From Paracyclopina nana (Eukaryota > Arthropoda > Copepoda > Cyclopoida > Cyclopettidae), in the NCBI GenBank assembly GCA_019096065.1, contig JAGUCH010000002.1, forward strand, positions 15,698,501 through 15,762,500: a stretch of 64,000 nt of DNA. Reading direction: 5' to 3'. Below are positions 21,612 through 34,104 of this stretch, one piece after another. The notes beneath the pieces are model-generated. The model was not told where the DNA came from and did not search any database. It saw nothing but the letters and a program-made list of their open reading frames with translations. The first letter of the stretch is position 1, and each line of letters begins with the position of its first letter. The position numbers and the translations under genes were made by a program.

Positions 21612-23139
21612 ATGGTTGGAGGAGTAAGTTGCTGCCTTTCAATTTTCGAAAGCCGTTGTTGTTAATGTTTTTGCTTCTCAGACTTTGTTCACTTACCCTG
21701 ACAACTTCCGCGCCCTCAAGGTGCTAATCGCCGCCGAGTACTCCGGCGCCAAGGTGAAGACCGACTCAAAGTTTGTCTTTGGCGAGACCAACGTCACCAA
21801 GGAGTTCTTGGCCAAGTTTCCCACCGGCAAGGTAATTCTTTTTTAAATTCGCAGTTGGCCTTTCATATAATCTGTCATTTTCGTCAAGGTACCGGCTTTC
21901 GAGAGCGATGACGGCTTGTGCTTGTTCGAAAGCAACGCCATTGCCTACTATGTGGCCAATGAGCAGCTCCGAGGAGGCAAGGATGCCTTAGCCCAGTCGC
22001 AGGTTCTCCAGTGGCTCAACTTTGCCGATTCTGACATCCTCCCCGCAGCCTGCACCTGGGTCTTCCCCTGCCTCGGCATTATGCAGTTCAACAAGTCATC
22101 CACTGAACGTGCCAAGGAGGACGTCAAGAAGGCCATGGCTGCTCTCAACGAGCACCTCCTCCATCACACCTTCCTCGTGGGAGAGAGGATCACCCTGGCC
22201 GACATTGTTGTAGCCTGCACCATGCTCAGCCTCTACCAGAACGTCCTTGACCCTGAGTTCAGGTGAACACGAATTTCTATTGCTAAGAGTAATGCTCATA
22301 AGGTCGCGTTTTTAGCCTTGTTGTGCAAGTTTTTTGAGCGTAGCTATGGTGATGTATTAAGTTTCTCAAGTCTGACGAAATTCTGTTGCAGAAAGCCCTT
22401 CGGAAACGTGAATAGGTGGTTCACCACTATTGTCAACCAGCCCCAATTCAAGAAGGTGGTCGGCGCTGTCCAGTTGGCAAGCAAGATGGCTCAATTCGAT
22501 GCCAAGAAGTTCGCTGAAATGAACAAGGCTGGCGGAGACTCTGGCAAGAAGGAGGCCAAGAAGGAAAAGAAGCAAGACAAGCCTGCTCCCAAGGCCAAGG
22601 AGGAGAAGAAGAAGGAGGCTGAGCCTGAGGAGGAGGATTTGCTGGAGAGGCCCAAAGAGAAGGACCCCATGGCTGCCATGCCCAAGGGCACCTGGGATAT
22701 GGATGACTTCAAAAGGTTCTACTCCAACAATGATGAGGACAAGTCCATCCCGTACTTCTGGGAAAAGTTCGACAAGGACAACTACTCCATCTGGCGTTGC
22801 GACTACAAGTACAATGATGAGCTTGCCATGGTGTTCATGTCCTGCAACCTGATCGGAGGCATGTTCCAGCGTCTGGAGAAACTGAGGAAGCACGCCTTTG
22901 CTTCTTGCTGCCTCTTTGGAGACAACAACGACTCCACCATTTCAGGAATTTGGGTGTGGCGTGGGCATGGCTTGGCCTTCGAGTTGGCTGAAGACTGGCA
23001 GATTGACTACAACTCGTATGACTGGAAGAAACTTGACCCTGAGGCCAAGGAGACCAAGGACATGGTTCAGCAGTACTTCAGCTGGGTTGGCACGGACAAA
23101 GATGGCCGCAAGTTCAACCAGGGCAAGATTTTCAAGTAA
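21612..23139 (+). CDS. EEF1G: Elongation factor 1-gamma
   Basis: Four exons (21612-21623, 21682-21831, 21889-22262, 22392-23139) give 427 residues, the usual family length. The first exon encodes only MVGG. A GST-like N-domain (about 4-80) and C-domain (about 90-215, with [15 protein letters not shown]) are followed by a Lys/Glu-rich linker. The conserved EF1G domain comes last (from about 265, [14 protein letters not shown] to the end). eEF1G anchors the nucleotide-exchange complex eEF1B. The body is clearly more GC-rich than its flanks, as expected for a highly expressed gene. AATAAA at 23191-23196 is a good polyadenylation signal. Confidence 0.97.
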
Positions 23140-24493
23140 CCAAGCTGACCTATCGATTCAATTGCCTCAAGCTTCTCCTGATGATGTTTTAATAAAAGCC
23201 CGAAACCCCATTATTTTATTGGAACGTTTGTACTCCTGGGCAGCCCCGTCTCGTTAGGCTATTCTTGACGGAACAAAGACATAAAATCACTAAATCTGTT
23301 CGTCAAAACTGCGGTGGAGCTGCTATGTCTAGAAGAGGGCACTAAAGTAGAAAGTAATGCAAATGATTTCTAATATTATTCCCTAAGAATTTTTAATTTT
23401 ATTTATTTATAATATAATCAGCTTAGACTTCTTTCTTTTAATTCAATGACATTGAATTTTCTAGTCCAGTCTTTAATAACAGGAAGGGCTACTATCAGCA
23501 TCTTTGCTACTTTTCTCAACTACTCCTTTAAATCCAATGTGGCTAATTCTTGCTGGAACTGCTAAGTTATGCAATGAGTGTTGCAAGATTTTTTTTTACT
23601 TTTAAAAACCTCTCAATAATGGTGTTTTCTGTGAAACTCTGGCCAAAATTGAAATTATGAACATTGATAAGATTCACAGTGCTCAATTTATTTCGTCAGA
23701 TGGGGTACCACAGTATAGTCCGACAGCTCATAGAAGCGAAGCTCAGCTAGTATGTAATCTTACATTATAGATCATCTTGCTTCTGGGAATGTTACGCTCA
23801 CCAGAATCATTCCATTATGTTAAAGGTCCACTGACTGGCTCCCTTGAAGAATCCATTCAGTAGACCCGACAGCTTTCTGAAAACGTTATGGGCCATTTGG
23901 AAGGTCTACTCCTAGGTTGTAACTGTGCCCAAGGGTTTTGCCCTCGGGCCCCTGGGAGGGGAGATATGGGGCCCTCAAAGTTAAGGGAAATTCTTATGTA
24001 GTAAAATTTTGGACCCCTCTCACAGCCATTTGAATAAACTTTTATCCACCCATTTTTTGTGCATTGTCAGGCCCCCTATGGGGGTCTTAGAGAATGGATA
24101 AAAAGTTGTTGTCCTGCATGCCCACTGTGCTCCAGGGGCTGAAATGTGTTTTTTAGGGGGTAACTTTGGAGCAAATTTGAGCACCCTTCCCCGGTGGAAT
24201 TTTTTTCTTTTTTTGCACAGAGTCAGCCAAAGATTAGTACTTTCAAATAAAAAATAAAAAAGTACACTTTTTTGTTTGAGGGTAGATATTGTGTGTCAAA
24301 GTTAGCCAATTTTGGCCCTAATCACTTTGTTAAACAGACTTTGAATATAACAGCTAAAAATTAAATTTTATTATAATTATAGGGTCACATGAACAATATT
24401 TATTTCTGTCATTTTTGATTTTGGCAGCATTTTGGGGTACTTCCTTAATATAGACTTTTAATTTTTGCTCAATTTTTTTTATATTTAATTGTA
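23140..24493. other. Non-coding spacer, start of the repeat-rich block
   Basis: About 1.35 kb after eEF1G. It contains the eEF1G 3' end, then AT-rich sequence interrupted near 23930-24140 by G/C runs (gggcccctgggagggg and similar). No coding region or transposon end is recognised. Confidence 0.4.
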
Positions 24494-24660
24494 TTATAGC
24501 ATATTGGCACATGGCATATTGTCTTCTTATATCATATTGTCTCATAGCATATTGTCTCATAGCATAATGTCACATGGTATATTGGCTCATAGCAAATTCT
24601 CTCATAGCACAATGGCTCATAGCATGTTGTCACAAAGCTTATCGTCACATTACATATTGT
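24494..24660. repeat. Short tandem repeat, CATAGCATATTG-type units
   Basis: Degenerate head-to-tail units of about 15-16 bp built on CTCATAGCATATTGT, e.g. three near-identical units from 24535 on. The same motif in the opposite orientation recurs at 34105-34185. No transcription signal is evident. Confidence 0.75.
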
Positions 24661-25224
24661 ATTTTAGTGCCAATTTTTTAGAGCTCACCCCACTTAGTGT
24701 TTCGTTCTTAAGTGCAATACTGCTCCGAGACTGCTGTGGGACAGTCGTCCAAAAATAAGAGTAGCAGTATTTCTGCATGACTGCATCAGTTATTTTTGTT
24801 TTACTTCATAATTTTTTCAAAAAGTAAGAAAATTGCTGCAGTACTGCTGTGCAGTAATTATTTTCTAATACAAAAATGTTATTAAGCAAGCATTTATCAG
24901 CCATGCTTAATTTTTTATATTTTTTTCTCACAAAAACTTATTTCGCACATGTTTTTTAGTATTTCATTAAATCCATTTAGCAGTATGCAACTGAATTGCT
25001 GCTCATCAAATTAATTAATTCTTGTACTTAGTAAACTGTTCAGAGATGGCTCTGCTAGCAATTCAATTATTTGTGAAATTGTTTTTATCAATAACTTTTG
25101 ATGGGTTTAAAAGGAAGTGGAAACTTTCAGTCTATGGAGGTTATTGTGGAGCCCTGGGCTCGCATGTTGAGCAGGCAGCCTAATACGTGCATTCCTCTCC
25201 CCATTGCGCATGATCTTTATTAGC

Positions 25225-25690
25225 AGCATTTTTTGATTTTCCGCCAAATGACAGACTTCCATTTTTCTCCGCTGCCAGACAACCAAATGAGGCGAATTTT
25301 TGTAAGTGATCCTAATTCTGCTAGGGCTACAATTTCTATTAATGACTTTTATTCAAAAAATGACTATTAAGGGGACCTGTCTATGAGCGTTTTCAGTATT
25401 TTTGCCATATCTCTGGCAAGCACCAACTAAATGAGCTGAATTTTCGTATCTGACCGTAATTCTGCAACTACTACCTTTTCTATTAATGATATTTTTTCAA
25501 AAAGTCACTTTTAAGTGGACCTGGCTATGAGCGTTTTCAGTATTTTTGCCATATCTCTGGCAAGCATCAACTAAATGAGCTGAATTTTCGTGTCTGACCG
25601 TAATTCTGCAACTGCTACCTTTTCTATAAATGATATTTTTTCTAAAAGTCACTTTTAAGTGAACCTGGCTATGAACATTTTTCATTTTTT
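25225..25690. repeat. 144-bp tandem repeat, about three copies
   Basis: Three successive copies share blocks such as TATTTTTGCCATATCTCTGG and TTCTGCAACTACTACC. The repeat boundary AAG-GGGACC/AAG-TGGACC/AAG-TGAACC is at 25369, 25513 and 25657, giving an exact 144-bp period. The first copy is the most diverged, the second and third nearly identical. Confidence 0.85.
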
Positions 25691-25760
25691 CATATATTTA
25701 GTTATCTCGCTTTTACCGAAACAAAATAGAGCTCAATTGTGGCAACTGAGCTGAATTTTC

Positions 25761-27470
25761 GGGTGCCATCTTAAAGCTAGACACATTTTGTACAGTCGGA
25801 ATAAGTTAGACACCTTTTAGCATAGTCATTTTAGTTTAGACACATTTTTCATGACTCATGTTTTAGGGTGAACTTTTTATGTTAGAAAGTCAAGTCATTT
25901 TAAGTAAGACACGCCAAGTTACTTTAGGTTAGACAATGTCTATGCTTTAGCGTAGACACCTTTTGGCATAGTTGGATTTTGTTATAAAGTCAAGATGTTT
26001 TAATTTAGACACCTTTTGGCAAAGCACTTTTAGCCTAGACAAATTCATTGACTGGTATACTTTACGATGGACAACTTTTGGCACAATACTCTTTAGGTAG
26101 ACACAAGTTAGTGACTAGTATGTTTTAGGTTAGACACCTTTTGCTACAGTACTTTTAGCTTAGACACACCAAGACCTTTTAGGTTAGACAGCTTTTGGTA
26201 CAGTACTTTTAGCTTAGACACACTAAGATGTTTTAGATTAAAAACCTTTTTGGCATGGCACTATTAGGGGTGTCTATACATGTCTAATCTAATTTTTCTA
26301 TGCCAAAAGGTGTCTAACCTAAAACGTCTTGGTGCTTCTAAGCTATAAGTAGTGTACCAAAAGGTGTCTAACCTAGAAGGTCTTGACGTGTCTAAACTAA
26401 AAGTACTGCACCAAAAGGTGTTTTACAAAAATGGTGTCTACTAAAAAAGTGCTATGTCAAAAGATGTCTACCAGTCATTAGGGCTAAGACTGCACAGGAT
26501 GTGTCTAACCTAAAAGTACTATGCTAGGATGTCTAAATTAAAACATCTTGACTTTAATACAGAATCCAACTATGCCAAAAGGTGTCTATGCTAAAACATG
26601 ATAGTCATGAAAAATGTGTATAACCTAAAATTACTATGCTAAAAGGTGTCTAACTTATTCTGACTGCACAAAATGTGTCTAGCTTAAAGATGGCACCCCA
26701 TGTTTTAGCACCTTTTGGCATAGGTGGATTCTGTTATAACATCAAGATTTTTTAATTTAGACATCCTAGCATAGTACTTTAAGGTTATTTTAATAACTGG
26801 CATACTTTAAATTAGACACCTTTTGGCATAGCACTTTTAATGTAGACACCATTTTTGTGACATGAACATTTTAGGTTAGACACCTTTTGGTACAGTACTT
26901 TTAGTTTTGACACACCAATACCTTTTAGGTTAGACAACTTTTGGTACAGTACTTTTAGCTTAGACACACCAAGACGTTTTAGGTTAGACACCTTTTGGCA
27001 TAGCACTATTTGATTAGACATGTCAAGACACCCCTAATAGTGCTATGCCAAAAGGTGTCTAACCTAAAAAATACTAGTCAATGAAATTTGTCTAGGGTAA
27101 AAGTGCTTTCCCAAAAGGTGTCTAAATTAAAATATCTTGACTTTATAACAAAATCCAACTATACCAAAAGGTGTCAACACTAAAGCATAGATGTTGTCTA
27201 ACCTGAAGAAACGTGGCGTGTCTACTCAAAGAGCACTGTGCCAAAAGGTGTCTATCTTAAAGAATACCAGTCAATGAAATTTGTCTAGGGTAAAAGTGCT
27301 TTCCCAAAAGGTGTCTAAATTAAAATATCTTGACTTTATAACAAAATTCAACTATACCAAAAGGTGTCAACACTAAAGCATAGATGTTGTCTAACCTGAA
27401 GAAACGTGGCGTGTCTAACTCAAAATGACTTGACTTTCTAACATAAAAAGTTCACCCGAATTTTCATGTC
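25761..27470. mobile_element. Nested fold-back element array (TTAGACACCTTTTGGCATAG family)
   Basis: Dozens of degenerate copies of a ~20-bp unit, TTAGACACCTTTTGGCATAG, lie in blocks of alternating orientation: forward 25775-26275, reverse 26285-26700, forward 26705-27025, reverse 27035-27440. The first two blocks form an inverted repeat with ends GGGTGCCATCTTAAAGC at 25761 and its complement ending at 26699; the last two form a second one centred near 27030. A ~140-bp segment is directly repeated at 27076 and 27269 (193 bp apart). The left-most arm (25870-25990) matches the right-most arm better than its nearest partner. There is no ORF. The layout resembles Foldback-type DNA transposons with subrepeated arms. 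Confidence 0.7.
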
Positions 27471-27565
27471 TTATCTTTAAAGCTTATAAAAGGATGCTGC
27501 AAGCATGACCTTCCTGGCACAACTGACCTTTTTGGACTTTGGAAGAAAAGTTGGCCAGTGGCTGG

Positions 27566-27805
27566 TGTTATGTTTTTATAACTTTCATCATTCATGGCGC
27601 TAGCGCGTCGTCCTTCAGTAATATAGTAGTATAGTAGCATAGTACGAGCCGCGCTGCCTAACCACACTTTCACCTAGCAGGATGTGCAATGCGATTTCAC
27701 CTTGACAGTATATTGTATATACAGTGCTTGGTTGAGAAATAAACTCAGTTGTGGCTTTGTACGAGAGAAGTCAAGTATCGCTATATAGACACCAAATTCA
27801 CAACA
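27566..27805 (+). repeat. 5' LTR of the Ty3/gypsy-type element
   Basis: 240 bp, TGTTATG...CACAACA. It contains a plausible polyadenylation signal AATAAA (in GAGAAATAAACTC). It differs from the 3' LTR at five positions. Truncated relatives occur at 47497-47589 and 48705-48774. Confidence 0.93.
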
Positions 27806-27873
27806 ACTGGTGGCAGCCACTTACCTACAGCCCTGGAGGGAATGAAGTGTGAGTGATGCTGTGTTCTATTTAA

Positions 27874-29017
27874 ATGGCTGATAGTGAGGACGAATATTTT
27901 GAGGAAGAATATTACGAAGAGGCTTCATCAGAAGGCACAATTCAAGCTACTGCTCCACCAAAAGACGATAACACAGAAACCTCCGCATTTCCCCAACAAA
28001 ATCTGTTCACCATGGCTCAACGTAATATCAAGGCAATTGATGTACCTGAATTTAGTGGTGACCCGGCAGTTGACAAGCTGCAAGCACGAGCATGGGCTAG
28101 GAGGATTGACGATTTAAGAGCCCTTGCCAACGACAACATCCCAGCTGGACAGCCGCAAAAGTGGACGGACGAAATGACGGCCATGTACGCTGCCATGGCA
28201 CTCAAGGCCAAGGCAGCACAATGGTATAACACCCTAAAGGAAGAGGGATTTGCTCCTAAAAAGTGGAGTGGCGCATCTGGTCTGAAGAAGGAGTTCCTGG
28301 ATCATTGGCATCATGAGGCCACTTTAGCCGAACAGTCCGCAATCGAGGACAACCTGATCAGAATCCGTGCGGGATTTCTACGACCGTGTAAAAACTGGAG
28401 TCATGACCCTAATGGAGACTTTCATCGTCCTTGGTGAGGGCGAGTATGCCACAAATGACGCTGCCGTAGAAATGTGCAAGAGGAGCGCATATGTGTTCGC
28501 ATGCCGGCAAAAGTTTATTCAAGGTCTGTTACCTGCCATCAAGAAGCAGGTGATCGTGCATGACATCACGGACCTTAAGGAAATCTTCAAAGTTGCGAAA
28601 CCTGTAGAGGCATCATTGTCAAGTGAGAAGAAAGCCACTGTACCAGTCCCTGAAGTCCATGCTGTTGAGCAGGCCAACAGTGCTCAGGAGAGCAATCCTC
28701 ACGACCAGCCTCTGACACTAGGAGCACTTGTAAATCTAATCAATGGAAGTGGAGCGCGAGGACAGGCGCGAGGACAAGTGCGAGGACAAGCCCGAGGGCA
28801 AGTGCGGGGTCCTGCAAGTGGAGAGTTCCGAGCCAACGTGGTCTGCTGGTATTGCACCAAGAAGAATCATAGTGAGGCTGAGTGCTTTTCCAGGCAAGCA
28901 GATGCTGCTAAGGGAGTGTACAACCCAAGGCCTGGCAGTAAGAGAGCAACAGAGCAAGAGGCAAAGAAGGTCAATGAAGTTCGTGCCTCCTACCATTCCA
29001 ACCCTTTAAACTGGTAA
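27874..29017 (+). pseudogene. gag of the Ty3/gypsy-type element (frameshifted)
   Basis: An acidic N-terminus (MADSEDEYFEEEYYEE) leads into a capsid-like region. The frame changes between 28367 and 28437. The second part carries an RG-rich run (GQARGQVRGQARGQVRG) and one CCHC zinc knuckle (CWYCTKKNHSEAEC, spacing C-2-C-4-H-4-C) typical of Gag nucleocapsid. Confidence 0.85.
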
Positions 29018-29089
29018 GCGACCAGGGTGGGCTCCGCACCACTGGTTGCAAGGTCGTTGAGCTTTTTCACGCAATCACAAGTTTCAGCC

Positions 29090-31329
29090 TGCTATCCTCG
29101 AATGAGAATACCAAACGACCTTTTGTATCAATCCTCAGCCTTGGAGCCACCTTTGAAATGTTGTTTGACACTGGCTCCAATATCTCCCTGTTATCGCGTA
29201 TGGCATTCAGGAGAATTGCCCCCCAACTAAGACCTCAGAAAATTACAAATGCTCTGATGTTACGTGCAACTTGTGCTTCCGGAAACCCTTTAAGGATCAA
29301 TGGACTTTATGAAATAGACTGTATGATAGAAGGCCGACAGTTGAAGTGGCCATTTCATGTGTGCGAGGGACTCGCACTTGATGGGATCGTGGGTATTGAC
29401 CTGATCCATGCTACCGGCTTGTTTTATGATCCCATATTGATGGAAATCCGTTCTGCAAATAAGTTACAACTTGAGGCGAGAACTCAGAAAAAGACGTACA
29501 TACCGGCCAGAAGTGTTGCTACAATCTCTGTGCAGCTAAAGAACCAGGACAATGCGCACATAGGCCATTTTGAAGGATGTCTCCAAATAAGCGATGCCGC
29601 CCAGCTTTACAAGGAGAATTGCCTCATCCGCTCTAATCAACAAGGAATCGCTAATATTAAGGTTACAAATGCAGGATTATTGCCTATTGAGTTAGACAAG
29701 GGTTCTTTTATAGGGCAAATTTTCAGTGTTGATAAGATTGTCCCTGTTCATGATGTGTTCTTAAATGATAAAAATGTTTTGGGGAGGCCTTCTAGACAGG
29801 TGGAGGACTATATTCTAAAGCATGCAAATCTTGATCATCTTCCTCCTAATTTACGTCAGAGTTACTTGAAGTGTTTACTTCGTAATTCTGACATTATTTC
29901 CACTTCAGAATTCGACTTGGGTGATTTCGCCCTGATGAAACACAAAATTGACCTACATGACCACACCGACCAGTTCATGCCAGACAATTCCAGATTCCCA
30001 TGTCACATCTTGATGAAATCAACAAAAGCATTGAAGAATGGCTTAAGATGGGCATTGTGGAACCCTGCGATTCTCCTTGGAACTCAAGTATTTTCTGTGT
30101 GCCTAAGAAACTACCCCATGGGGGTACTGGTTGGAGACCAGTGGTGGATTATAGAGGCCTAAATGCAAAAACAGAGCCCTCTAGCTACAGACTCCCTCTT
30201 ATTTCTGAATGTTTGGATGACATAGGATCATCAGGTACCCGTTTGTTTTCGCAGCTTGATCTTTGACATGGATTTCACCAAATGCAATTGGCACCATCTT
30301 CAAGACCCTACACAGCTTTCACTATACCTGGAAAGGGCCAATACAGCTATATTCGGGCACCCTTTGGCTTAACAGGGATGCCACTTACCTTTCAACGAAT
30401 GATGATGTGTGCTTTCCAAGGCCTGACGCCTTCCCGTGTATTGATATACCTGGATGATGTGCTTGTCAAGGGTAGTGGGCACGAAGACATGTTAGTAGGC
30501 CTTGAAGAATGTTTTGCAAGACTTCGAAAGGCCAACCTAAAGTTGAATTTACCCAAATGTAGTTTGCACTTACTTGGGTTTCACGTTGACCCCTGAGGGC
30601 TACAAGCCAAATTGAAGGAAATTGGATGCTATATCGAATGTGAAGCCACCCTCTAATGTCAAAGAAATCAGGCAATTTCTGGGTCTGACTAACTTTTTCA
30701 GAGCGTGTATTCCTCAATTCAGCAGACATTCAAAGGAATTGTCTCGTCTTACTTGCAAGGACAGTGGATGGAAGGGCGGCCCTCTTCCTCCAAAAGCAAT
30801 GAAATCTTTTGAGATTCTGAAGAAGATGCTTTGTATGGAACCTGTGCTAGCCTATCCCAAACCCGGCCTAGATTTTCATCTCTATGTTGATGCCTCTCAA
30901 GGTGCTGTGGATGCCGATGATGGAGGCCTTGGAGCAGTACTTATCCAGTATCAAGATAATAGTCAACGAGTTATTGGTTATGCCTCAAGAGGTCTGCAGA
31001 AACATGAAAAGAACTACACTCCGTATTCGTTAGAACTGCTAGCCTGCACATGGGCAATTGATCACTTTGCAGTTTATTTAACTGGTAACCCATTTACTTT
31101 ATACACTGACCATAAGCCATTAGAGAAGTTGAACAAGACACATTCCAGAACATTGAACCCCTTGCAACAACAGATGTTAGAACACAATTTTACGATGCAG
31201 TATTGTCCAGGAGCAGAGAACCCTGCTGATTATTGTTCGAGGAATATTCCTGAACTTTTGCTAGGTGGTGAAACCCACAGTGTCGCTATTGAGGCCATGG
31301 AGGACATGGCAGCTATGAAGAAGCTATAA
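29090..31329 (+). pseudogene. pol: protease, reverse transcriptase and RNase H (broken)
   Basis: An aspartic protease motif DTGSN sits at about 29167. The RT region changes frame near 30000 and has an in-frame TGA at 30264, six codons before FHQMQLAPS. Its catalytic motif YLDD is intact (about 30450). A second TGA (30594) and a frame change lie before the connection domain. RNase H follows (LYVDASQ to TLYTDHKP) and ends at a TAA (31327). An active polymerase cannot be made from this copy as it stands. Confidence 0.88.
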
Positions 31330-31338
31330 TCTACAGAT

Positions 31339-33069
31339 TTGGTAGTTGCGGCCTTACTTTCCTTTGTCAAACAAGGACTTGTACCCAGACAACCTGAGTT
31401 GAAGCAAATTATTAGAAGATACGGACCTATTTGTGAAGTCAAGAATGACTTGTTGTTTGTGAAGAGTGGGCCTTTGGACAAGTCAGTGCTGGCAGCACCT
31501 GCTGTTTGTCATGCTGATATAATAAGTGCTGCGCATGCCGCCGTTGGGCACAAGGGCATCTACAAAACCAGTGAAAGAATTCGCGAGCAGTATTTTTGGC
31601 CTAGTTTACTGGCTGATGTTGAGGAATACATCAGTTCGTGTTGGAAATGTGACAGAACCAAACCTAAGCAATCACAGCCAAATGTGGAATTGCTGCCCCA
31701 CCAGCAACCGAAGGGCCCCCTGGAGCGGGTCCATGCTGACCTCTTTGGACCTTTGAGGGATTCAGATGGAAAGAAGTATATTTTGGTTATCACTGATTCT
31801 TTTAGCAAGTATGCAGAGTTTGTCGCTCTGGAGAACAAACAACCTGACACTGTTGCTGGGGCCATTTTTAATCGATGGATTGCAAGATTCGGCTCGCCAG
31901 CTGTGCTCATTACAGATGGAGGTGCAGAATTCACATCAAAGTTGAGCCAATCGCTTCATGATTTGCTCCAGATAGACAAGCGCAAAACCAGCCCTAGCCA
32001 CCCTCAGTGCAATGCGGCTGCTGAAGTTATTAAAAAGCACGTTATAAGTTACTTGCAGAAGATGCTTGATACATCTTCTCCTTTGGAATGGGAACCCCTT
32101 CTACCGGCGCTTCAACTCTCCTACAACTGTGGTGTGAGTAAGGCAACAAAAATGAGTCCGTTTTTCCTCCTTTTTGGTGTGTATCCCAGAACACCATTAA
32201 TGGATCCAAATCTGGTTGACTAAACCTATTATGGGGAAGACTACATCAGTGAAATTGCTAGACGGATGAAGATTGCCCATCAAGTTGCTATGGAAAGCAA
32301 CATATCTTATCGTGACTAATACAAGCAGCTCTATGGTGCCAAGATCAAGCCAGATGACTTTAGGGAAGGGTTATTGGTTTGGTTGGATCCCCCAGAACTT
32401 CTGAAAATCAATCCGAAAATTCGATCTAGGTGGGAGGGACCTTATGTTATTGTGAGTCTCCAGGACACAAATGCTTTGATTCAACATCTTTCCACTAGCA
32501 AATCCAGATATGTTCACTTAAACAGATTACGTGTTTGTAAATCTACACCATCTAAGCCACTGGCTCAAGCAACAAATGACTTACTGGAAACCCTGTCTGA
32601 AACTTCATCTTCTAGGAATCCTGCCCATCTAGACACAGACTCAAAAGGAGGCTACATAACAATTGAAGATGATGATGTTATTATCATGAATCCGCAAGAC
32701 CCTCCACCAGCACCCATTCCTTTCAAATCAGAGGAACCAGCTGCCAGCATTGCCTCTCCGATGACAACAACACCTCCACCTATTAAGCAAGAACCAGACT
32801 CTCCACCTGCGGAAGAGGTACTCATTCATGACGATGTGAATGAACCCACTCAAGATGATGAACCACCAGACTTACCGTCAAGAAGTAACCCTGGCTCTCC
32901 TAGGAAACTACTCAACCGTTTCCGTGACAGCTTCCGAGGGGGACGAGACCCCACAAGCTCATTGACTCGCAATCAGGCTAGAGCTCAACGAGTTTTGATA
33001 GAAGACCAGCCTTTACCAGCCAGGGCGCCAGAATACAAGCCCGGCCGGGGCCGACCTAAGAAAAAATGA
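31339..33069 (+). pseudogene. pol: integrase and C-terminal tail (interrupted)
   Basis: An N-terminal HHCC zinc domain (H...H, then CWKC) is followed by the rve core with its three acidic residues in HADLFGPL, ITDGGAEF and NAAAEV. In-frame TAA codons at 32221 and 32317 interrupt the chain before the GPY/F motif (WEGPYVIV). A Pro/Asp-rich tail ending at 33069 completes the element. It is in the same frame as the RNase H segment upstream. Confidence 0.87.
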
Positions 33070-33228
33070 TGTCTGCCTTAACATGACTTGGTCATAATTA
33101 TCCTGTTTGACCTGACCTGACAAACCCGAAATTTGACTTTACACTTTCTAACTTTTATGACTTGGTGGTGGTTTTCGTTAATACCTTCATCCCCCTGTTA
33201 ATAACAGCTTTCTTTAGCTTGGGAGGGA

Positions 33229-33468
33229 TGTTATGTTTTTATAACTTTCATCATTCATGGCGCTAGCGCATCGTCCTTCAGTAATATAGTAGTATAGTAG
33301 CATAGTACGAGCCGCGCTGCCTAACCACACTTTCACCTAGCAGGATGTGCAATGTGATTTCACCTTGACAGTACATTGTATATACAGTGCTTGGTTGAGA
33401 AATAAACTCAGTTGTGGCTTTGTACGATAGAAGTCAGGTATCGCTATATAGACACCAAATTCACAACA
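33229..33468 (+). repeat. 3' LTR of the Ty3/gypsy-type element
   Basis: 240 bp, preceded by a purine-rich tract and followed by the CTGG target duplication. It is 235/240 identical to the 5' LTR by direct comparison. Confidence 0.93.
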
Positions 33469-33472
33469 CTGG

Positions 33473-34104
33473 CCAGCTAGGAAAGAGCCATTTCTGCTAT
33501 CCAATGTAGCGAAGCAAAACTTCAAGTGCAATATCAAACCCCCACCAAGAAGTAACTTTTTTCTTAGTGGTTACTGCAAAAGTTAGCTGGTGGCAAGAAT
33601 TTCCTGGCACAACTAGCCAAGTTACTATAGTATAGTAGTTGGCATCTCTTGGTCCATTAGGGAACCGTAAATGATACCATATTTATCCTACCAGCAAGCT
33701 CATAAGATTTCAGAAGGCAGATCACTGCCTGCTCAGTGCCGTCTGAGTAGGTAAAATACCTCATTTTCTTGATAATATTTGGGAAGGTTTAATTTTTTCA
33801 AGCTTAGGTAGCATCTAAAAAATATATTATTATATTTTGAAAGCTATCTTTACTGAAATTCCATCTTTTCCTGAAATGCCAGGCTGGCCTTAAAGCTAGC
33901 TTACGGGCAAGCTAGAGCACTAATTAAAAGTGTAGCCAGAAAAGCATGTTTAGTTAAAATGGCTTTTTATGATAGGAAGCTGGCTCTTTTAGACCTTTTG
34001 CTATAGTTCATATCAGCGCATTGATGACATCAAGCTGTCTGAACTCAGTGCCATCTAGTGCAGTCAGTTTGACTTCACGTTCCTTTTGCTAATTGGACCT
34101 CATG
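33473..34104. other. Non-coding spacer
   Basis: About 630 bp right of the Ty3 element, AT-rich, no ORF or repeat that I can classify. Confidence 0.4.

Larger units (their letters stand above)
27562..33472 (+). mobile_element. Ty3/gypsy-type LTR retrotransposon, full length but decayed
   Basis: Bounded by two 240-bp LTRs and flanked by a 4-bp target duplication CTGG (27562-27565 and 33469-33472). The domain order gag, protease, reverse transcriptase, RNase H, integrase is Ty3/gypsy. A primer-binding-like ACTGGTGGCAGCC follows the 5' LTR and a purine tract (GGGAGGGA) precedes the 3' LTR. The coding region is broken by at least three frameshifts and several stops. The two LTRs differ at only 5 of 240 positions. 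Confidence 0.93.

Noticed and set aside
22366-22893. 175-codon minus-strand ORF over eEF1G
   Set aside because: Leu/Val-rich mirror of the Lys/Glu-rich linker; an antisense shadow of a clearly coding exon.
24489-24758. ORF rich in HSILSHSIMSHGIL
   Set aside because: Created by the short tandem repeat and not by selection for protein.
25761-27470. CRISPR-like array
   Set aside because: Units are degenerate, unevenly spaced and switch orientation; the host is eukaryotic.
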